From: a virus
Length of the DNA: 39,508 nt
IMG/VR virus record: IMGVR_UViG_3300006805_000062
Location: 1 to 39,508 of that record
Reading direction: 5' to 3' (one strand)
The notes under the pieces were generated by a model. The model was not told the origin of the DNA, made no database searches, and was given only the letters and a program-made list of their open reading frames with translations. Of the stretch, positions 21,296-29,814 are shown piece after piece. The position numbers were made by a program, and so were the translations under genes. Position 1 is the stretch's first letter. Each line of letters starts with the position of its first letter.

Positions 21296-21337
21296 ATGGG
21301 TTCGCGATGGGTTCGGGATGGTTCCGCAATGGGTTCG
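21296..21337 (-). repeat. Right outer iteron cluster (4 copies)
   Basis: ATGGGTTCG at 21296, 21307 and 21329 and the variant ATGGTTCCG at 21318, each 11 bp apart. It mirrors the left outer cluster. Confidence 0.85.
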
Positions 21338-21415
21338 GAATAGGGGTGGAGGGTATGCGGGGAGGCAGGCCGAGATCGGGCGCAACGGCGCATCGGCGTG
21401 TCACAATTTCACGTG

Positions 21416-21475
21416 TACGCGTAGAAATGAGGTGATATGTGAAGTGATAAGCGTAATGCCGGCAATGAGTTACGC
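21416..21475. other. Cluster of short palindromes
   Basis: TACGCGTA (21416-21423) is self-complementary. GCGTAA (21451-21456) and TTACGC (21470-21475) form an inverted repeat that encloses the palindrome TGCCGGCA (21457-21464). They may be protein-binding sites right of the iterons; no gene is seen here. Confidence 0.35.
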
Positions 21476-21609
21476 GTTTCGCCGGCGCGGCGATACGGCG
21501 AAGCGGCAGGGCGGCGGCGCGGCGCGACCCCCACCTACCCGGTACTGCGAGGCGGGCGGCTGCTGTGGCGGGGGGTGTGGTGTGCCGGAGCCCCGATTTT
21601 TCGGTTCCA

Positions 21610-21643
21610 ATTTTCCTGGCGGCGAAAATCCCTGCCGGAAAAT
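21610..21643 (+). other. Inverted repeat / RNA hairpin upstream of the late promoter
   Basis: ATTTTCC (21610-21616) pairs with GGAAAAT (21637-21643); GGC (21618-21620) and GCC (21634-21636) extend it after a one-base bulge. There is no T tail, so it is not a clear terminator. Confidence 0.35.
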
Positions 21644-21652
21644 CTGGAATGG

Positions 21653-21698
21653 CGTCCATGCATGCGAGGATCTGGAGTCCCGTCCATGCCGTCCATGC
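21653..21698 (+). repeat. Three CGTCCATGC repeats next to the late promoter
   Basis: Identical 9-bp copies at 21653-21661, 21681-21689 and 21690-21698. The last ends two bases before the -35 box at 21701. The position suits an activator or repressor that controls late transcription. Confidence 0.65.
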
Positions 21699-21700
21699 AC

Positions 21701-21729
21701 TTGACAACGCGGCGCCGGTACATTACCCT
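21701..21729 (+). promoter_or_regulatory. Candidate late-operon promoter
   Basis: A consensus TTGACA (21701-21706), a 17-bp spacer and TACCCT (21724-21729) as a weak -10 box (three of six). It lies 20 bases before the first late gene. The weak -10 and adjacent repeats suggest activator dependence. Confidence 0.55.
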
Positions 21730-21749
21730 GGGGCAGCCATGGAGGCTCG

Positions 21750-22034
21750 ATGCCCGACCAGGATCCGATTGACCGCAGCCTGCTCACCACCGACCCGCCG
21801 GCCCGCCGCAAGGCCCCGGCGAAGGAGCCCCCGATGCGGAAGCTCAAGCCGAAGCGCCTTCCCGCCGCCCGGATCGACCGGGAGGACCCGGTGAAGGTGC
21901 CCCGGAAGCGGCTCAAGGGCGCCCCGCGCCCCGGCCGGGGTCTGCGGGAAGCGGTGGGGGAACCGAATCACCCAATGCCCAAGAGCGGATCGCTCCGGCA
22001 GATCGCCCCCTTCTTCGAGAAGTTCTGCCGGTAA
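21750..22034 (+). CDS. Small basic protein preceding the terminase
   Basis: 94 residues, starting at the ATG with GGAGG at 21741-21745. It is rich in Lys, Arg and Pro and probably largely disordered (ARRKAPAKEPPMRKLKPKRL, then RKRLKGAPRPGRGL). It ends in a TAATG overlap with the small terminase gene. Its place at the head of the late operon and its charge suggest DNA or terminase binding during packaging, or simply a translational leader gene. No family recognised. Confidence 0.55.
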   Translation: MPDQDPIDRSLLTTDPPARRKAPAKEPPMRKLKPKRLPAARIDREDPVKVPRKRLKGAPRPGRGLREAVGEPNHPMPKSGSLRQIAPFFEKFCR

Positions 22035-22618
22035 TGCCGAGCGGCATCTACCCCCGCACCGAGAAAGGCAAGGCCTGGGTGGCGTCGATGCCGATCATCC
22101 GCAACCAGATCGACAAGCTGAAAGCCCTCCCGGAGGACGCGCGGGAGGCGATGCTGGAGGCGTTCGCGACGGGGACGCGGGTGAAGAAGATCCTGGCCGC
22201 GCAGGGGGTCGGCTGCCGGGCGTTCTACAAGTGGCTCGAGGAGGATCCGGTCATGCGGGCGGCCTGGGAAGAGATGAAGGCCTACCGGGCCCGTTCCTAC
22301 GCCGACGACGCCCAGGAAGCCGTGGAATCGGTCGAGGGCGTGATCCTGTCGACCGAAGAGATCCAGTTGCGGAAGCTCCGGGCCGACATCAAGCTCCGGC
22401 TGGCCGCGGTGACGAATCCCCGGGAGTTCGGCAAGTCGCCGAAGACGGTGCTCCAGGTCGAGCATCTCCACCTGACGGCCCTCGAGCGGATCAACCAGGA
22501 GGACACGGCCCGGCGGATGCAGGTCCTCGAGGCGACCGGCGCGGCCCACGCGCTGCCGCCGGCGACCCCGGCCGAGGTCGCGGACACGGCCCTGGCCGAC
22601 GCCCTGGCGGGTTGCTAG
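22034..22618 (+). CDS. terS: Terminase small subunit
   Basis: 194 residues. After a basic N-terminus the segment AMLEAFATGTRVKKILAAQG, then VGCRAFYKWLEEDP, is a helix-turn-helix typical of small terminases that recognise the packaging site. A helical middle part (ADIKLRLAAVTNPREFGKSP) could form the oligomer ring, and the C-terminal tail would contact the large subunit. Start by TAATG overlap. It directly precedes the large terminase gene, as is usual. Assignment rests on this context plus the HTH and the typical NPREFG-like segment. Confidence 0.8.
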   Translation: MPSGIYPRTEKGKAWVASMPIIRNQIDKLKALPEDAREAMLEAFATGTRVKKILAAQGVGCRAFYKWLEEDPVMRAAWEEMKAYRARSYADDAQEAVESVEGVILSTEEIQLRKLRADIKLRLAAVTNPREFGKSPKTVLQVEHLHLTALERINQEDTARRMQVLEATGAAHALPPATPAEVADTALADALAGC

Positions 22619-22621
22619 GCG

Positions 22622-24091
22622 ATGGCGGCGCCCGCGCTCGATCTCGTCACCCCGCCGGCGACCGAACGGTTCACGGTCGAGACGTTCCTCGCCTGGCAGC
22701 GGCGCTACCGGAACGACCCGGATCGCTTCATCCGGGAGATGTGGGCCGTCGAGCCCGACACCTGGCAGACGGAAGCCGCGAACAAACTCGGCCGGGACGA
22801 GCAGCGGCGCATCGCCATTCCCTCCGGCCACGGCGTCGGGAAGACGGCGCTGGCGGCCTGGCTGTCCCTCTGGTTCTTCCTCACCCGATTCCCGGTCAAG
22901 GTCATCCTGACCGCCCCGTCCTCGGCGACCCTCGAGGACGGCCTCTTCGCCGAGATCAAGATGTGGGTGTCGCGGCTGCCGGGCGCGGTGCGCTCCCTCG
23001 TCGAGGCGACCTCGGACCGCGTGGTGCTCAAGAGTGCGCCGGACCGGGCCTTCATCTCGGCGCGAACCGCCCGGGCGGAGAAGCCGGACGCGCTCCAGGG
23101 CGTCCACGCCGACTACGTGCTCCTCATCGTCGACGAGGCGAGCGGCGTGCCGGAGGCGGTCTTCGAGGCGAGCCAGGGCTCGATGTCCGGGCCGGCGCGG
23201 TTCATGCTCCTCCTCGGCAATCCGGTGCGGGCGCAAGGGTACTTCTACGAGGCGATCACGAGCGGCAAGACGGCGCTCTGGTGGGTCCGGGAGGTCTCCT
23301 GCTACGAGGCGAAGCGGGCGCCCCAGGAATACATCGACGAGATGGCGGTCCTCTACGGCGAGGAGTCAAACACCTTCCGGGTCCGGGTGCTGGGGAAGCC
23401 GCCGCTCGGCGACGAGGACTCGATCATTCCGCTCGACCTGATTCAGGCGGCCTTCGACCGGGAGGTCACCCTCTCCAGCACCGTGCCGATCGTCTGGGGG
23501 CTCGACGTGGCCCGGCTGGGGAAGAACCAGGCCGCCCTCGCCAAGCGCCAGGGCAACTGGTGCCTCGAGCCGGCGCATCGGTTCAAGAACTGCGACCTCA
23601 TGCAACTCGTCGGGCGGGTCGCGGCGATGCACGACAGCCTGCCCGAGGCCAAGCGGCCGGCGGCGATCTACATCGACGCGATCGGCGAGGGCTCCGGAGT
23701 GGCGGACCGGCTCATTGAACTCGGGCTGCCGGCCGTCCGGATCAACGTCTCCGAGCACAAGGGCCTGACCGACGCCTACTACAACCTCAAGGCGGAACTC
23801 TGGTGGCGGGCGCTGGGCTGGTTCGCGGCGCGCGATTGCCGGTTCCCCCGGGACGACGAACTCGTCAAGGCGCTCTCGTGCGTCAAGATCGACCACCACT
23901 CCTCCGGGAAACTGCTGGTCGAGTCGAAGGACAAGCTCGAGCGGCGCCTGGCGGGCCGGATGCCGCGCATGGACGCCGCGGATGCCTTCGTGCTGACGTT
24001 CGCCGGCGGCGCGGCTGCCGCGCTCTACGGTCGCCGCCAGGCCGGGAAGCGCCGGCCGATCCTCCGCCGCCGGCTGCCGGGGGTTGTGTGA
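22622..24091 (+). CDS. terL: Terminase large subunit
   Basis: 489 residues with all hallmarks of the packaging motor. The ATPase domain has Walker A SGHGVGKT (68-75), Walker B VLLIVDEAS (Asp170, Glu171) and the coupling motif LLLGNP (195-200). The RNase H-like nuclease has its acidic residues in WGLDVAR (Asp294), IYIDAIGEG (Asp351) and RMDAADAF (Asp450, Asp453). It cuts concatemers and pumps DNA into the prohead through the portal. The start lies 3 bases after the TerS stop. Family assignment is secure; packaging type (cos or headful) cannot be told here. Confidence 0.95.
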   Translation: MAAPALDLVTPPATERFTVETFLAWQRRYRNDPDRFIREMWAVEPDTWQTEAANKLGRDEQRRIAIPSGHGVGKTALAAWLSLWFFLTRFPVKVILTAPSSATLEDGLFAEIKMWVSRLPGAVRSLVEATSDRVVLKSAPDRAFISARTARAEKPDALQGVHADYVLLIVDEASGVPEAVFEASQGSMSGPARFMLLLGNPVRAQGYFYEAITSGKTALWWVREVSCYEAKRAPQEYIDEMAVLYGEESNTFRVRVLGKPPLGDEDSIIPLDLIQAAFDREVTLSSTVPIVWGLDVARLGKNQAALAKRQGNWCLEPAHRFKNCDLMQLVGRVAAMHDSLPEAKRPAAIYIDAIGEGSGVADRLIELGLPAVRINVSEHKGLTDAYYNLKAELWWRALGWFAARDCRFPRDDELVKALSCVKIDHHSSGKLLVESKDKLERRLAGRMPRMDAADAFVLTFAGGAAAALYGRRQAGKRRPILRRRLPGVV

Positions 24092-24146
24092 CGAGCCGTA
24101 CTGCGGTTACCGTCTCGCGCAGGTCAGCCCTTGCGTGGAGTGTGCG

Positions 24147-26393
24147 ATGTCGCAACCCCTAGCCCCCCGGCGCCAGCCGCCCAGCGGGCCCATCGAAGAC
24201 GCCGGCGCCTTCGCGTCCGCCGAGGCGACGCCGCAGATCTTCGGCGGCGAGGCTCCCGAGGCCGAGACCGCGCCGGAGGAGGCCTGGACGGACGAGCGGC
24301 TCCAGGCCCTGCTCCAGGCGGAGATGGCGGCGGCGGTCTCGTACTACGACAGCGACGTCGCGCCCAAGCGCACGGAAGGGAGCCAGTATTACGACGGCGA
24401 GCCCTTCGGCGACGAGGAGGAGGGGCGCTCGAGCATCATCTCGCGCGACGTGCGGGACACGGTGCGCTCGATCATGCCGTCGCTCCTGCGGATCTTCCTC
24501 GGGGGTGAGAAGTGGGGCGAATTCGCGCCCGCGGGGCCGGACGACGAGGAGGGCGCCAAGCAGCGGACCGAGTATCTGCAGGTCGTTGCGTTCAAGGACA
24601 ATCCGGGATTCCGGATCTTCCGGGACTGGTTCGAGGACGCCCTCGTGCGGATGTACGGGGTCGTCAAGTGGTGGTGGGAGGAGAAGGAAGAGGTCACCTC
24701 CGAGTCCTATACCGGACTGCTCGAGGAGCAGGTCATGCTCCTCGCCAACGACCCGGAGATCACGATCGACACGCAGGCGGAAGGCGCGCCGGTGACGATG
24801 CCGGACGGGCAGACGGCGCCGACGTACTACGTCACCCTGACCCGGCGTCGGCGGAGCGGCCAGGCCCGCTACGCCGTGATCCCCGGAGAAGAGTTCTACA
24901 TCAACCCGAGCGCCACCTCGCTCGAGACGGCGACCATCGTCTCGCATGTTCGCAAGGTCACGCGCTCCGATCTCGTCGCGATGGGGTACTCGCTGGAGTT
25001 CCTCGAGGAGCACGAGGGGACCGCGTTCGACTTCGCCCTCAAGGAAGAGTACCTGGCCCGTCACCCGGCGGTCGCGGGACTCGAGCAGACGGAAAACCCG
25101 GACCTCCAGGAGACCCTCTACGGCGAACACCTGATCCGGTTCGACCAGGACGGGGACGGGGTGGCGGAGTTGTACCGGATCTGCACGCTGGGGACCGACT
25201 ACTTCGTGGTCGACCGGGAGTCGGTGCCGGAGATTCCGTTCGCGCTGCTCTGCCCGGACCCCACGGCCCACAAGCTCTTCGGCGGGGGCATCCACCAACT
25301 CGTCGGCGATCTGCAGCGCATCAAGTCAGCGATCCTCCGGGCGGTCATGGACTCGCTGCGGGGCTCGATCGACCCGCGCATCGCGGTGAACGAAGACTAC
25401 GTGGACATGAACGACCTCCTGAACAACGAGGTCGGGGGAATCATCCGGACCACGGGCGACCCCAATACCGTGCTCCGCGAGTTCGTCGTGCCGTTCGCCG
25501 GTCAGGCGGGGCTCCAGGTGCTGGAGTACCTCGACACGGTGAAGGAATCGCGGTCCGGTCAGAGCCGTGGCTCGCAGGGCCTGGATGCGGGCGCGATGCA
25601 GTCGACAACGGTCATGGGGATTGCGGCGCAACTGTCCGCGGCCCAGCAGCAGATCGAGATGATCGCGCGGATCTTCGCCGAGACCGGCGTCAAGGACCTC
25701 TTCCTCGGGCTGCAGCGCCTCCTGTCGCGGCACCAGGATGTCGCCCGGATGGTCAAGCTCCGGGGTGGCTGGACCCAGGTCGATCCGCGCACCTGGTCGA
25801 CGCCGCTCGATCTGGACATCAACGTCGGGCTGGGTATGGGCCTGCCGGCGGAGCGGCTGGCGACGCTCGGCAAGATCGCGGAGAAGCAGGAACTCGCCAT
25901 CAGCACGATCGGGCCGTCGCCGCTCGTCGGGTACGAGCACCTGAGCCATACCTACCGCCGAATGGTCGAGACCGCTGGCTACCGGCCCGAGAGCTTCTTC
26001 GGCGTCGTCCCGCCGAACTGGGCGCCGCCGGCGCCCCAGACCCCGGACCCGGCGACGATTCTGGCCCAGGCGCAGGCCCAGGAGATCCAGGCCAAGCTCC
26101 AAATCGAGCAGGCAAAGCTCGAGATGGCGCGCCAGAAGCAGGTCATGGAGATGGAGACCGCCCGAATGAAAATCGAGGCGGAGATCCAACTCGAAGTCCT
26201 CAAGATCGAGGCCCAGCACGGTATCCAGATCGAGGAGAACCGGGTCTCGGCTGCGGTCGAGCAGTCCCGGATCGCCGCGGAGACGGCGGCTCGGCGCTAC
26301 GAAGCCGACCGCGATGTCGAGGCACGACGGCATGAGGCAGAAACCGCCGCGCTGGCCCAGGCGGCTACCCCGAAAGAGAGCACCGGGTCATGA
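24147..26393 (+). CDS. Portal protein (P22-like)
   Basis: 748 residues from the ATG at 24147, with GGAG 6 bases upstream; an in-frame TTG at 24084 overlapping TerL is less likely. Features such as RDVRDTVRSIMPSLLRIFLG near residues 105-125 and a long conserved middle with many Asp/Glu fit portals of the P22-like and podovirus group. The C-terminal region (about 638-745) is a long Gln/Glu/Ala-rich coiled coil, suited to the barrel inside the capsid. The portal forms the dodecameric DNA gate and docks TerL. The stop overlaps the next ATG (ATGA). Confidence 0.88.
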   Translation: MSQPLAPRRQPPSGPIEDAGAFASAEATPQIFGGEAPEAETAPEEAWTDERLQALLQAEMAAAVSYYDSDVAPKRTEGSQYYDGEPFGDEEEGRSSIISRDVRDTVRSIMPSLLRIFLGGEKWGEFAPAGPDDEEGAKQRTEYLQVVAFKDNPGFRIFRDWFEDALVRMYGVVKWWWEEKEEVTSESYTGLLEEQVMLLANDPEITIDTQAEGAPVTMPDGQTAPTYYVTLTRRRRSGQARYAVIPGEEFYINPSATSLETATIVSHVRKVTRSDLVAMGYSLEFLEEHEGTAFDFALKEEYLARHPAVAGLEQTENPDLQETLYGEHLIRFDQDGDGVAELYRICTLGTDYFVVDRESVPEIPFALLCPDPTAHKLFGGGIHQLVGDLQRIKSAILRAVMDSLRGSIDPRIAVNEDYVDMNDLLNNEVGGIIRTTGDPNTVLREFVVPFAGQAGLQVLEYLDTVKESRSGQSRGSQGLDAGAMQSTTVMGIAAQLSAAQQQIEMIARIFAETGVKDLFLGLQRLLSRHQDVARMVKLRGGWTQVDPRTWSTPLDLDINVGLGMGLPAERLATLGKIAEKQELAISTIGPSPLVGYEHLSHTYRRMVETAGYRPESFFGVVPPNWAPPAPQTPDPATILAQAQAQEIQAKLQIEQAKLEMARQKQVMEMETARMKIEAEIQLEVLKIEAQHGIQIEENRVSAAVEQSRIAAETAARRYEADRDVEARRHEAETAALAQAATPKESTGS

Positions 26394-26707
26394 ACCTCTT
26401 CGAGCGCGTACGTGCCCTCCTCGATGGGCCGCGAAGCCGGGCCGAGGTGCGGGCTACGGCCCACCAGGCCGGCCTCTGGCTGGAGGATGAGACCCTCAAC
26501 CGGGCACTCGCCAGCCTGCGGCGCCGGGCCGAGAATACCTGGCTCACCAGCTGGGATACCGCCGTGCGGGAGGAGTGTTGGCGGGAGTTGCACCGGATTG
26601 ATCTCTTCGTGCGGGATCTGCAGCGCCTGCTCGCGGACGAGCAGGTCGCCGCGACCGCGGAGGCCAAGCGGACCCGTCGGCGTGAAGCCGCCGGGACGGG
26701 AACTTGA
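26390..26707 (+). CDS. Small helical protein between portal and scaffold
   Basis: 105 residues, helical and charged, with no cysteine cluster or membrane part. Segments are FERVRALLDGPRSRAEVRAT, then RIDLFVRDLQRLLADEQVAA. An ATGA overlap with the portal gene supports it. Genes at this place in related phages are usually uncharacterised or aid portal and scaffold assembly. I do not recognise the family. Confidence 0.6.
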   Translation: MNLFERVRALLDGPRSRAEVRATAHQAGLWLEDETLNRALASLRRRAENTWLTSWDTAVREECWRELHRIDLFVRDLQRLLADEQVAATAEAKRTRRREAAGTGT

Positions 26708-26733
26708 CACTTCATCACCACAAGGAGTAGGGT

Positions 26734-27786
26734 ATGGCCGATCGGGAGACCGCCGCACCGGAACGTGAGACCGGCGCCCAGGAGGACAACGGACGGGAGG
26801 ACCTCGCGGAACTGTTCGACTCGCTGCTGGAGGAGTCGGAGGACGCGGAGGAGACAAACGACGACCTCGCAGCCGGCGACGAGACCGCGGAGGATGCGGA
26901 AACCGAGGCGCCGGAGGACGAGGAGCCGGACGACGAGGACGAGGAGCCGGAAGCAGACCCGGACGACGAGCCCGTCGCGGAGGATGCGGAGGAGCCCGAG
27001 GCCGCGGAAGAGCCGACGGCGCTCAAGGACACCACACCCGTCTTCACCATCCGGGATCCGGACGGAACGGAGCGGGTCATCACGGTGGCCGAGGCGCGGG
27101 CCGGCTACATGCGGACCAAGGACTACACGCAGAAGCGGATGGCGGAGGCCGCCGTGGCGAAGGACGCGGCGAAGGCCCGCGACGAGTATGTCGCCGTCAT
27201 CCAGGAGTACCGGAAGGTGCTCGACAAGGCGTATCCGCAGGAGCCCGACTGGGAGAAGCTCAAGGCGGAAAACCCCGAGCAGTACGCGATCGCCCGGGTC
27301 GAGTGGCGGGAGTTACAGGACGCCAAGACCGCGGCGGATGCAGAACTCAAGCGGCAAGCGGACCTCCAGGAGGCGGAGCGCGCGAAGAAGCTCGCCACCT
27401 TCCTCGAGGAGGAGCAGGTCAAGTTGCACCAGGCCCTGCCGGCGTGGAAGACCAAGCCGGAGGTCGCGCAGCGGGAAGCGACCGCGATCCAGGGGGACCT
27501 GACGGCCCGCGGCTTCACCCCGCAGGAGATCGCGGAGGGCATGGTGGACCATCGCATGGTCCTCCTGGCCCGCGACGCGATGCGGATGCGGGAGTTGGAG
27601 GCCCGGTACAAGAAGCTGCGCCCCCGGATTGCGAAGCCGGGCAAGGCGCCGCTGACGCCGGGGCGGGCGCAGGACGGCAAGCTCACGAAGCACCGGAAGC
27701 AGCGCGCGGCAGACGACGCGTTGCGCCGGACCGGCAGTGTCCGGGACGCCGCCAAGGCGTTCGAGGACATGCCCGAACTCGACTGA
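26734..27786 (+). CDS. Capsid scaffolding protein
   Basis: 350 residues. The first 95 are an extreme Glu/Asp/Ala/Pro-rich disordered region. The middle (about 120-300) is a long charged helix or coiled coil (for example QDAKTAADAELKRQADLQEA), and the end is basic (PRIAKPGKAPLTPG, then KLTKHRKQRAADDALRR), which in scaffolds contacts the coat protein. AAGGAG at 26722-26727 supports the ATG. The position between portal and major capsid is diagnostic. It would drive prohead assembly and then leave. A residual chance remains that part is a capsid-assembly protease, but no motif supports this. Confidence 0.85.
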   Translation: MADRETAAPERETGAQEDNGREDLAELFDSLLEESEDAEETNDDLAAGDETAEDAETEAPEDEEPDDEDEEPEADPDDEPVAEDAEEPEAAEEPTALKDTTPVFTIRDPDGTERVITVAEARAGYMRTKDYTQKRMAEAAVAKDAAKARDEYVAVIQEYRKVLDKAYPQEPDWEKLKAENPEQYAIARVEWRELQDAKTAADAELKRQADLQEAERAKKLATFLEEEQVKLHQALPAWKTKPEVAQREATAIQGDLTARGFTPQEIAEGMVDHRMVLLARDAMRMRELEARYKKLRPRIAKPGKAPLTPGRAQDGKLTKHRKQRAADDALRRTGSVRDAAKAFEDMPELD

Positions 27787-27819
27787 CCGCCGGCTCCGCC
27801 GGCAGAAGGGTAGCATCAC

Positions 27820-28782
27820 ATGGCAAAGAAGGCCGGTACGTTCCAGACGTACCAGTCCATCGGCAATCGCGAGGACCTCGCGGACCGGATCTACAACATC
27901 AGCCCGGCCGATACCCCGTTCATGTCGAACGGCGGGCGCGGCTCGTGCGATGCGGTCCTGTTCGAGTGGCAGGAGGACTCGCTCGTGGCCGTGGACACCG
28001 GGAACAAGCACATCGAGGGTGACGAGACGGCGTTCGATTCCGTGACCCCGACCGTGCGACGCCAGAACTACGTGCAGATCTCGAAGAAGTCCCTCATCGT
28101 CTCGCGGACCCAGGAGAAGATCCGCAAGGCGGGGCGGAAGTCCGAGGTCGCGTACCAGCTGGCGAAGATCTCGAAGGAACTCAAGCGGGACATGGAGGCA
28201 ATCCTGCTCTCCAACCAGGGCGCGTCCGCCGGCAACGCCACCACGGCGCGCCAGACGGGTTCGCTCCTGGCGTTCCTCAAGACCAACACGGACTTCGCCG
28301 GCGACGGCGCGGATCCGACGTACACCTCGCTCGCGAGCGGCACCCGGACCGACGGGACCCAGCGGGCGTTCACCGAGACCCAGGTCAAGAGCGTGCTGTC
28401 GGCGTGCTGGGCCTCGGGGGCGTCGCCCCGGATCGTGATGGTGGGGGCGTTCAACAAGCAGGCCGCGAGCGCCTTCACCGGCATCGCGCAGATCCGCAAG
28501 GCGGTGGAGGGCGCGAAGGCGGCGACCATCATCGGCGCGGCGGATGTCTACGTCTCGGACTTCGGCAACGTGACGTTCGTGCCGAACCGCTTCATGCGGG
28601 CCCGCGACGCCCTGGTGCTGGACCCGGAGATGTACGAGGTCGCGTACCTCGACAGCTTCGCGGTCACCGACCAGGCGAAGACGGGCGACACCGCGGCGCA
28701 GAAGCTGCTCACCGTGGAGTACGGCCTCAAGGTCGGGGCGGAGGCCGCGCACGGCGGCATCTTCGATCTGACCACCAGCTAA
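27820..28782 (+). CDS. Major capsid protein (DUF5309 / SU10-like)
   Basis: 320 residues in the DUF5309 (SU10 major capsid) family, an HK97-fold coat protein without a long N-terminal delta domain. Supporting stretches are NREDLADRIYNISPADTPFM near the N-terminus, the ELKRDMEAILLSNQGAS helix and VYVSDFGNVTFVPNRFMR, VLVLDPEMYEVAYLD-like strands towards the C-terminus. It follows the scaffold after a 33-base gap with a small hairpin (27789-27803) and a GAAGGG ribosome site. A terminator follows, so its transcript level can be set apart from the downstream genes. Confidence 0.9.
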   Translation: MAKKAGTFQTYQSIGNREDLADRIYNISPADTPFMSNGGRGSCDAVLFEWQEDSLVAVDTGNKHIEGDETAFDSVTPTVRRQNYVQISKKSLIVSRTQEKIRKAGRKSEVAYQLAKISKELKRDMEAILLSNQGASAGNATTARQTGSLLAFLKTNTDFAGDGADPTYTSLASGTRTDGTQRAFTETQVKSVLSACWASGASPRIVMVGAFNKQAASAFTGIAQIRKAVEGAKAATIIGAADVYVSDFGNVTFVPNRFMRARDALVLDPEMYEVAYLDSFAVTDQAKTGDTAAQKLLTVEYGLKVGAEAAHGGIFDLTTS

Positions 28783-28786
28783 GGCT

Positions 28787-28838
28787 GGGTGTAGGACCCG
28801 GGCGGGGTGGGGTCACACCCACCTCGCTCACTTTCTTT
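28787..28838 (+). terminator. Terminator after the capsid gene
   Basis: GGGTGT (28787-28792) pairs with ACACCC (28815-28820) and GACCC (28795-28799) with GGGTC (28810-28814). A T-rich stretch (CTTTCTTT, 28831-28838) follows at about 10 bases. Partial termination would raise capsid relative to downstream transcripts. Confidence 0.55.
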
Positions 28839-28849
28839 CGGAGGGGCGT

Positions 28850-29182
28850 ATGCTCGAGACTGGCATCTTGGGACTGGACACGGAGAAGGGCCTGCTCGAG
28901 ACGTTCCACTTCGACGACACGACCGGCGAGGTCACGATCGCGCGGGAGCAGGTCCTCGACGACATCATCGAGGACGCGAAGGCGCGCTTCAACACCTTCG
29001 ATGAGCGGGCGCCCTGGAAGGGGGACATGCACCACGTCGGCGTCGTCCCGGATGTCATCTGGTACGACCTTCGCCGGCGGTATCCGAACTGGGAGGAGTT
29101 CGAGCAGAAGCTGATCGAGTTCCTCAACGACCCGAACTACAGCATGTTCCGGACCCGCCCGGGACGGATCGGGAAGCGGTGA
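28850..29182 (+). CDS. Virion protein downstream of capsid (head completion candidate)
   Basis: 110 residues, with GGAGGGG just before the ATG. The pattern LLETFHFDDTTGEVTIAREQ, RAPWKGDMHHVGVVPDVIWY and FLNDPNYSMFRTRPGRIG matches a small family that I know directly behind major capsid genes in podovirus-like and SU10-like phages. Its role there is not settled; a head-completion or connector role is likely from position. It overlaps the next gene as TGATG. Confidence 0.65.
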   Translation: MLETGILGLDTEKGLLETFHFDDTTGEVTIAREQVLDDIIEDAKARFNTFDERAPWKGDMHHVGVVPDVIWYDLRRRYPNWEEFEQKLIEFLNDPNYSMFRTRPGRIGKR

Positions 29183-29814
29183 TGACGGATCTCCGCGTGG
29201 TGGACTACGAGACGCTGAAAACGGCGATCGCGAACACTCTCAACCGCGAGGACCTCGAGGACCACATCCCGGTGATGATCCAGGATGCGGAGGCGATGTT
29301 CAACCGGGAGATCGGGTGGCGTCGTCTCGAGGTCACGGACACGGATACCGCGCCCGGTCAGACGGTTGACCTGCCGGTCGACTTCCTCGAGTTGCTGGCG
29401 ATTCAGTTCGATGGGGATACCACGCGAACGCCGGATCCCATGACCTTGCCGGAACTCATCCGGTACCAGGTGGCGCATCCGGGGCTCCAGGGAATCCCCC
29501 AGTATTATGCCATCACGGGCAATCAACTGCGTTTCGATCGCACACCGCCTGCGGGCACGACACTCACGATCACGTCCGCGATCCGGCTGGAGTCGCTGGA
29601 TGCGGTGACGCCAACGAACCGCCTGCTTCTCGAGCACCCCGACATCTACAAGTACGGGGCGCTGATGATGGCGGAAGTCTTCCTCAAGAATGACCCGCGG
29701 CTCGCGACGTGGACCGCGCTGTACCAGAATGCCCGGGACGCGCTGCGCCGGCAGAGCCGGCGCGCCAAGCTCGGGGCGAGTCCGCCCGTCGTGCGGAGCC
29801 GGAGGGTGTTCTGA
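29182..29814 (+). CDS. Head-tail adaptor protein
   Basis: 210 residues from the ATG at 29182 (TGATG); a GTG three bases earlier is possible. [19 protein letters not shown], then [17 protein letters not shown], then [19 protein letters not shown], then [20 protein letters not shown], fits the phage adaptor family (gp4- or gp6-like connectors) that sit under the portal in short-tailed phages. It has a helical ends and beta middle layout. It joins the portal to the tail hub. Ends in a TGATG overlap with a collagen-like gene. Confidence 0.8.
   Translation: MTDLRVVDYETLKTAIANTLNREDLEDHIPVMIQDAEAMFNREIGWRRLEVTDTDTAPGQTVDLPVDFLELLAIQFDGDTTRTPDPMTLPELIRYQVAHPGLQGIPQYYAITGNQLRFDRTPPAGTTLTITSAIRLESLDAVTPTNRLLLEHPDIYKYGALMMAEVFLKNDPRLATWTALYQNARDALRRQSRRAKLGASPPVVRSRRVF

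Larger units (their letters stand above)
20968..21749. other. Non-coding regulatory / candidate origin region
   Basis: About 780 bases between divergent operons with no ORF that looks coding (those present lack ribosome sites, codon bias and overlaps). It contains twelve CGAACCCAT-type repeats in mirror arms, a central AT-rich palindrome, a possible leftward promoter, several short palindromes (three TACGCGT sites at 21199, 21416 and 21471), a hairpin, three CGTCCATGC repeats and a TTGACA promoter. The individual elements are listed separately. An origin of replication, a centromere-like site or a genetic switch are the main options. Confidence 0.7.

Noticed and set aside
21204-21707. ORFs of 149-166 codons on both strands in the iteron region
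   Set aside because: They run through the repeats and palindromes, lack ribosome sites and have no recognisable protein pattern.
24084-24146. Portal start at a TTG at 24084
   Set aside because: It overlaps TerL, has no ribosome site, and the ATG at 24147 has GGAG at good spacing.
26704-26733. Promoter TTGACA-N18-TAGGGT before the scaffold gene
   Set aside because: Transcription would start downstream of the scaffold ATG and the -35 box coincides with a stop codon; probably chance.
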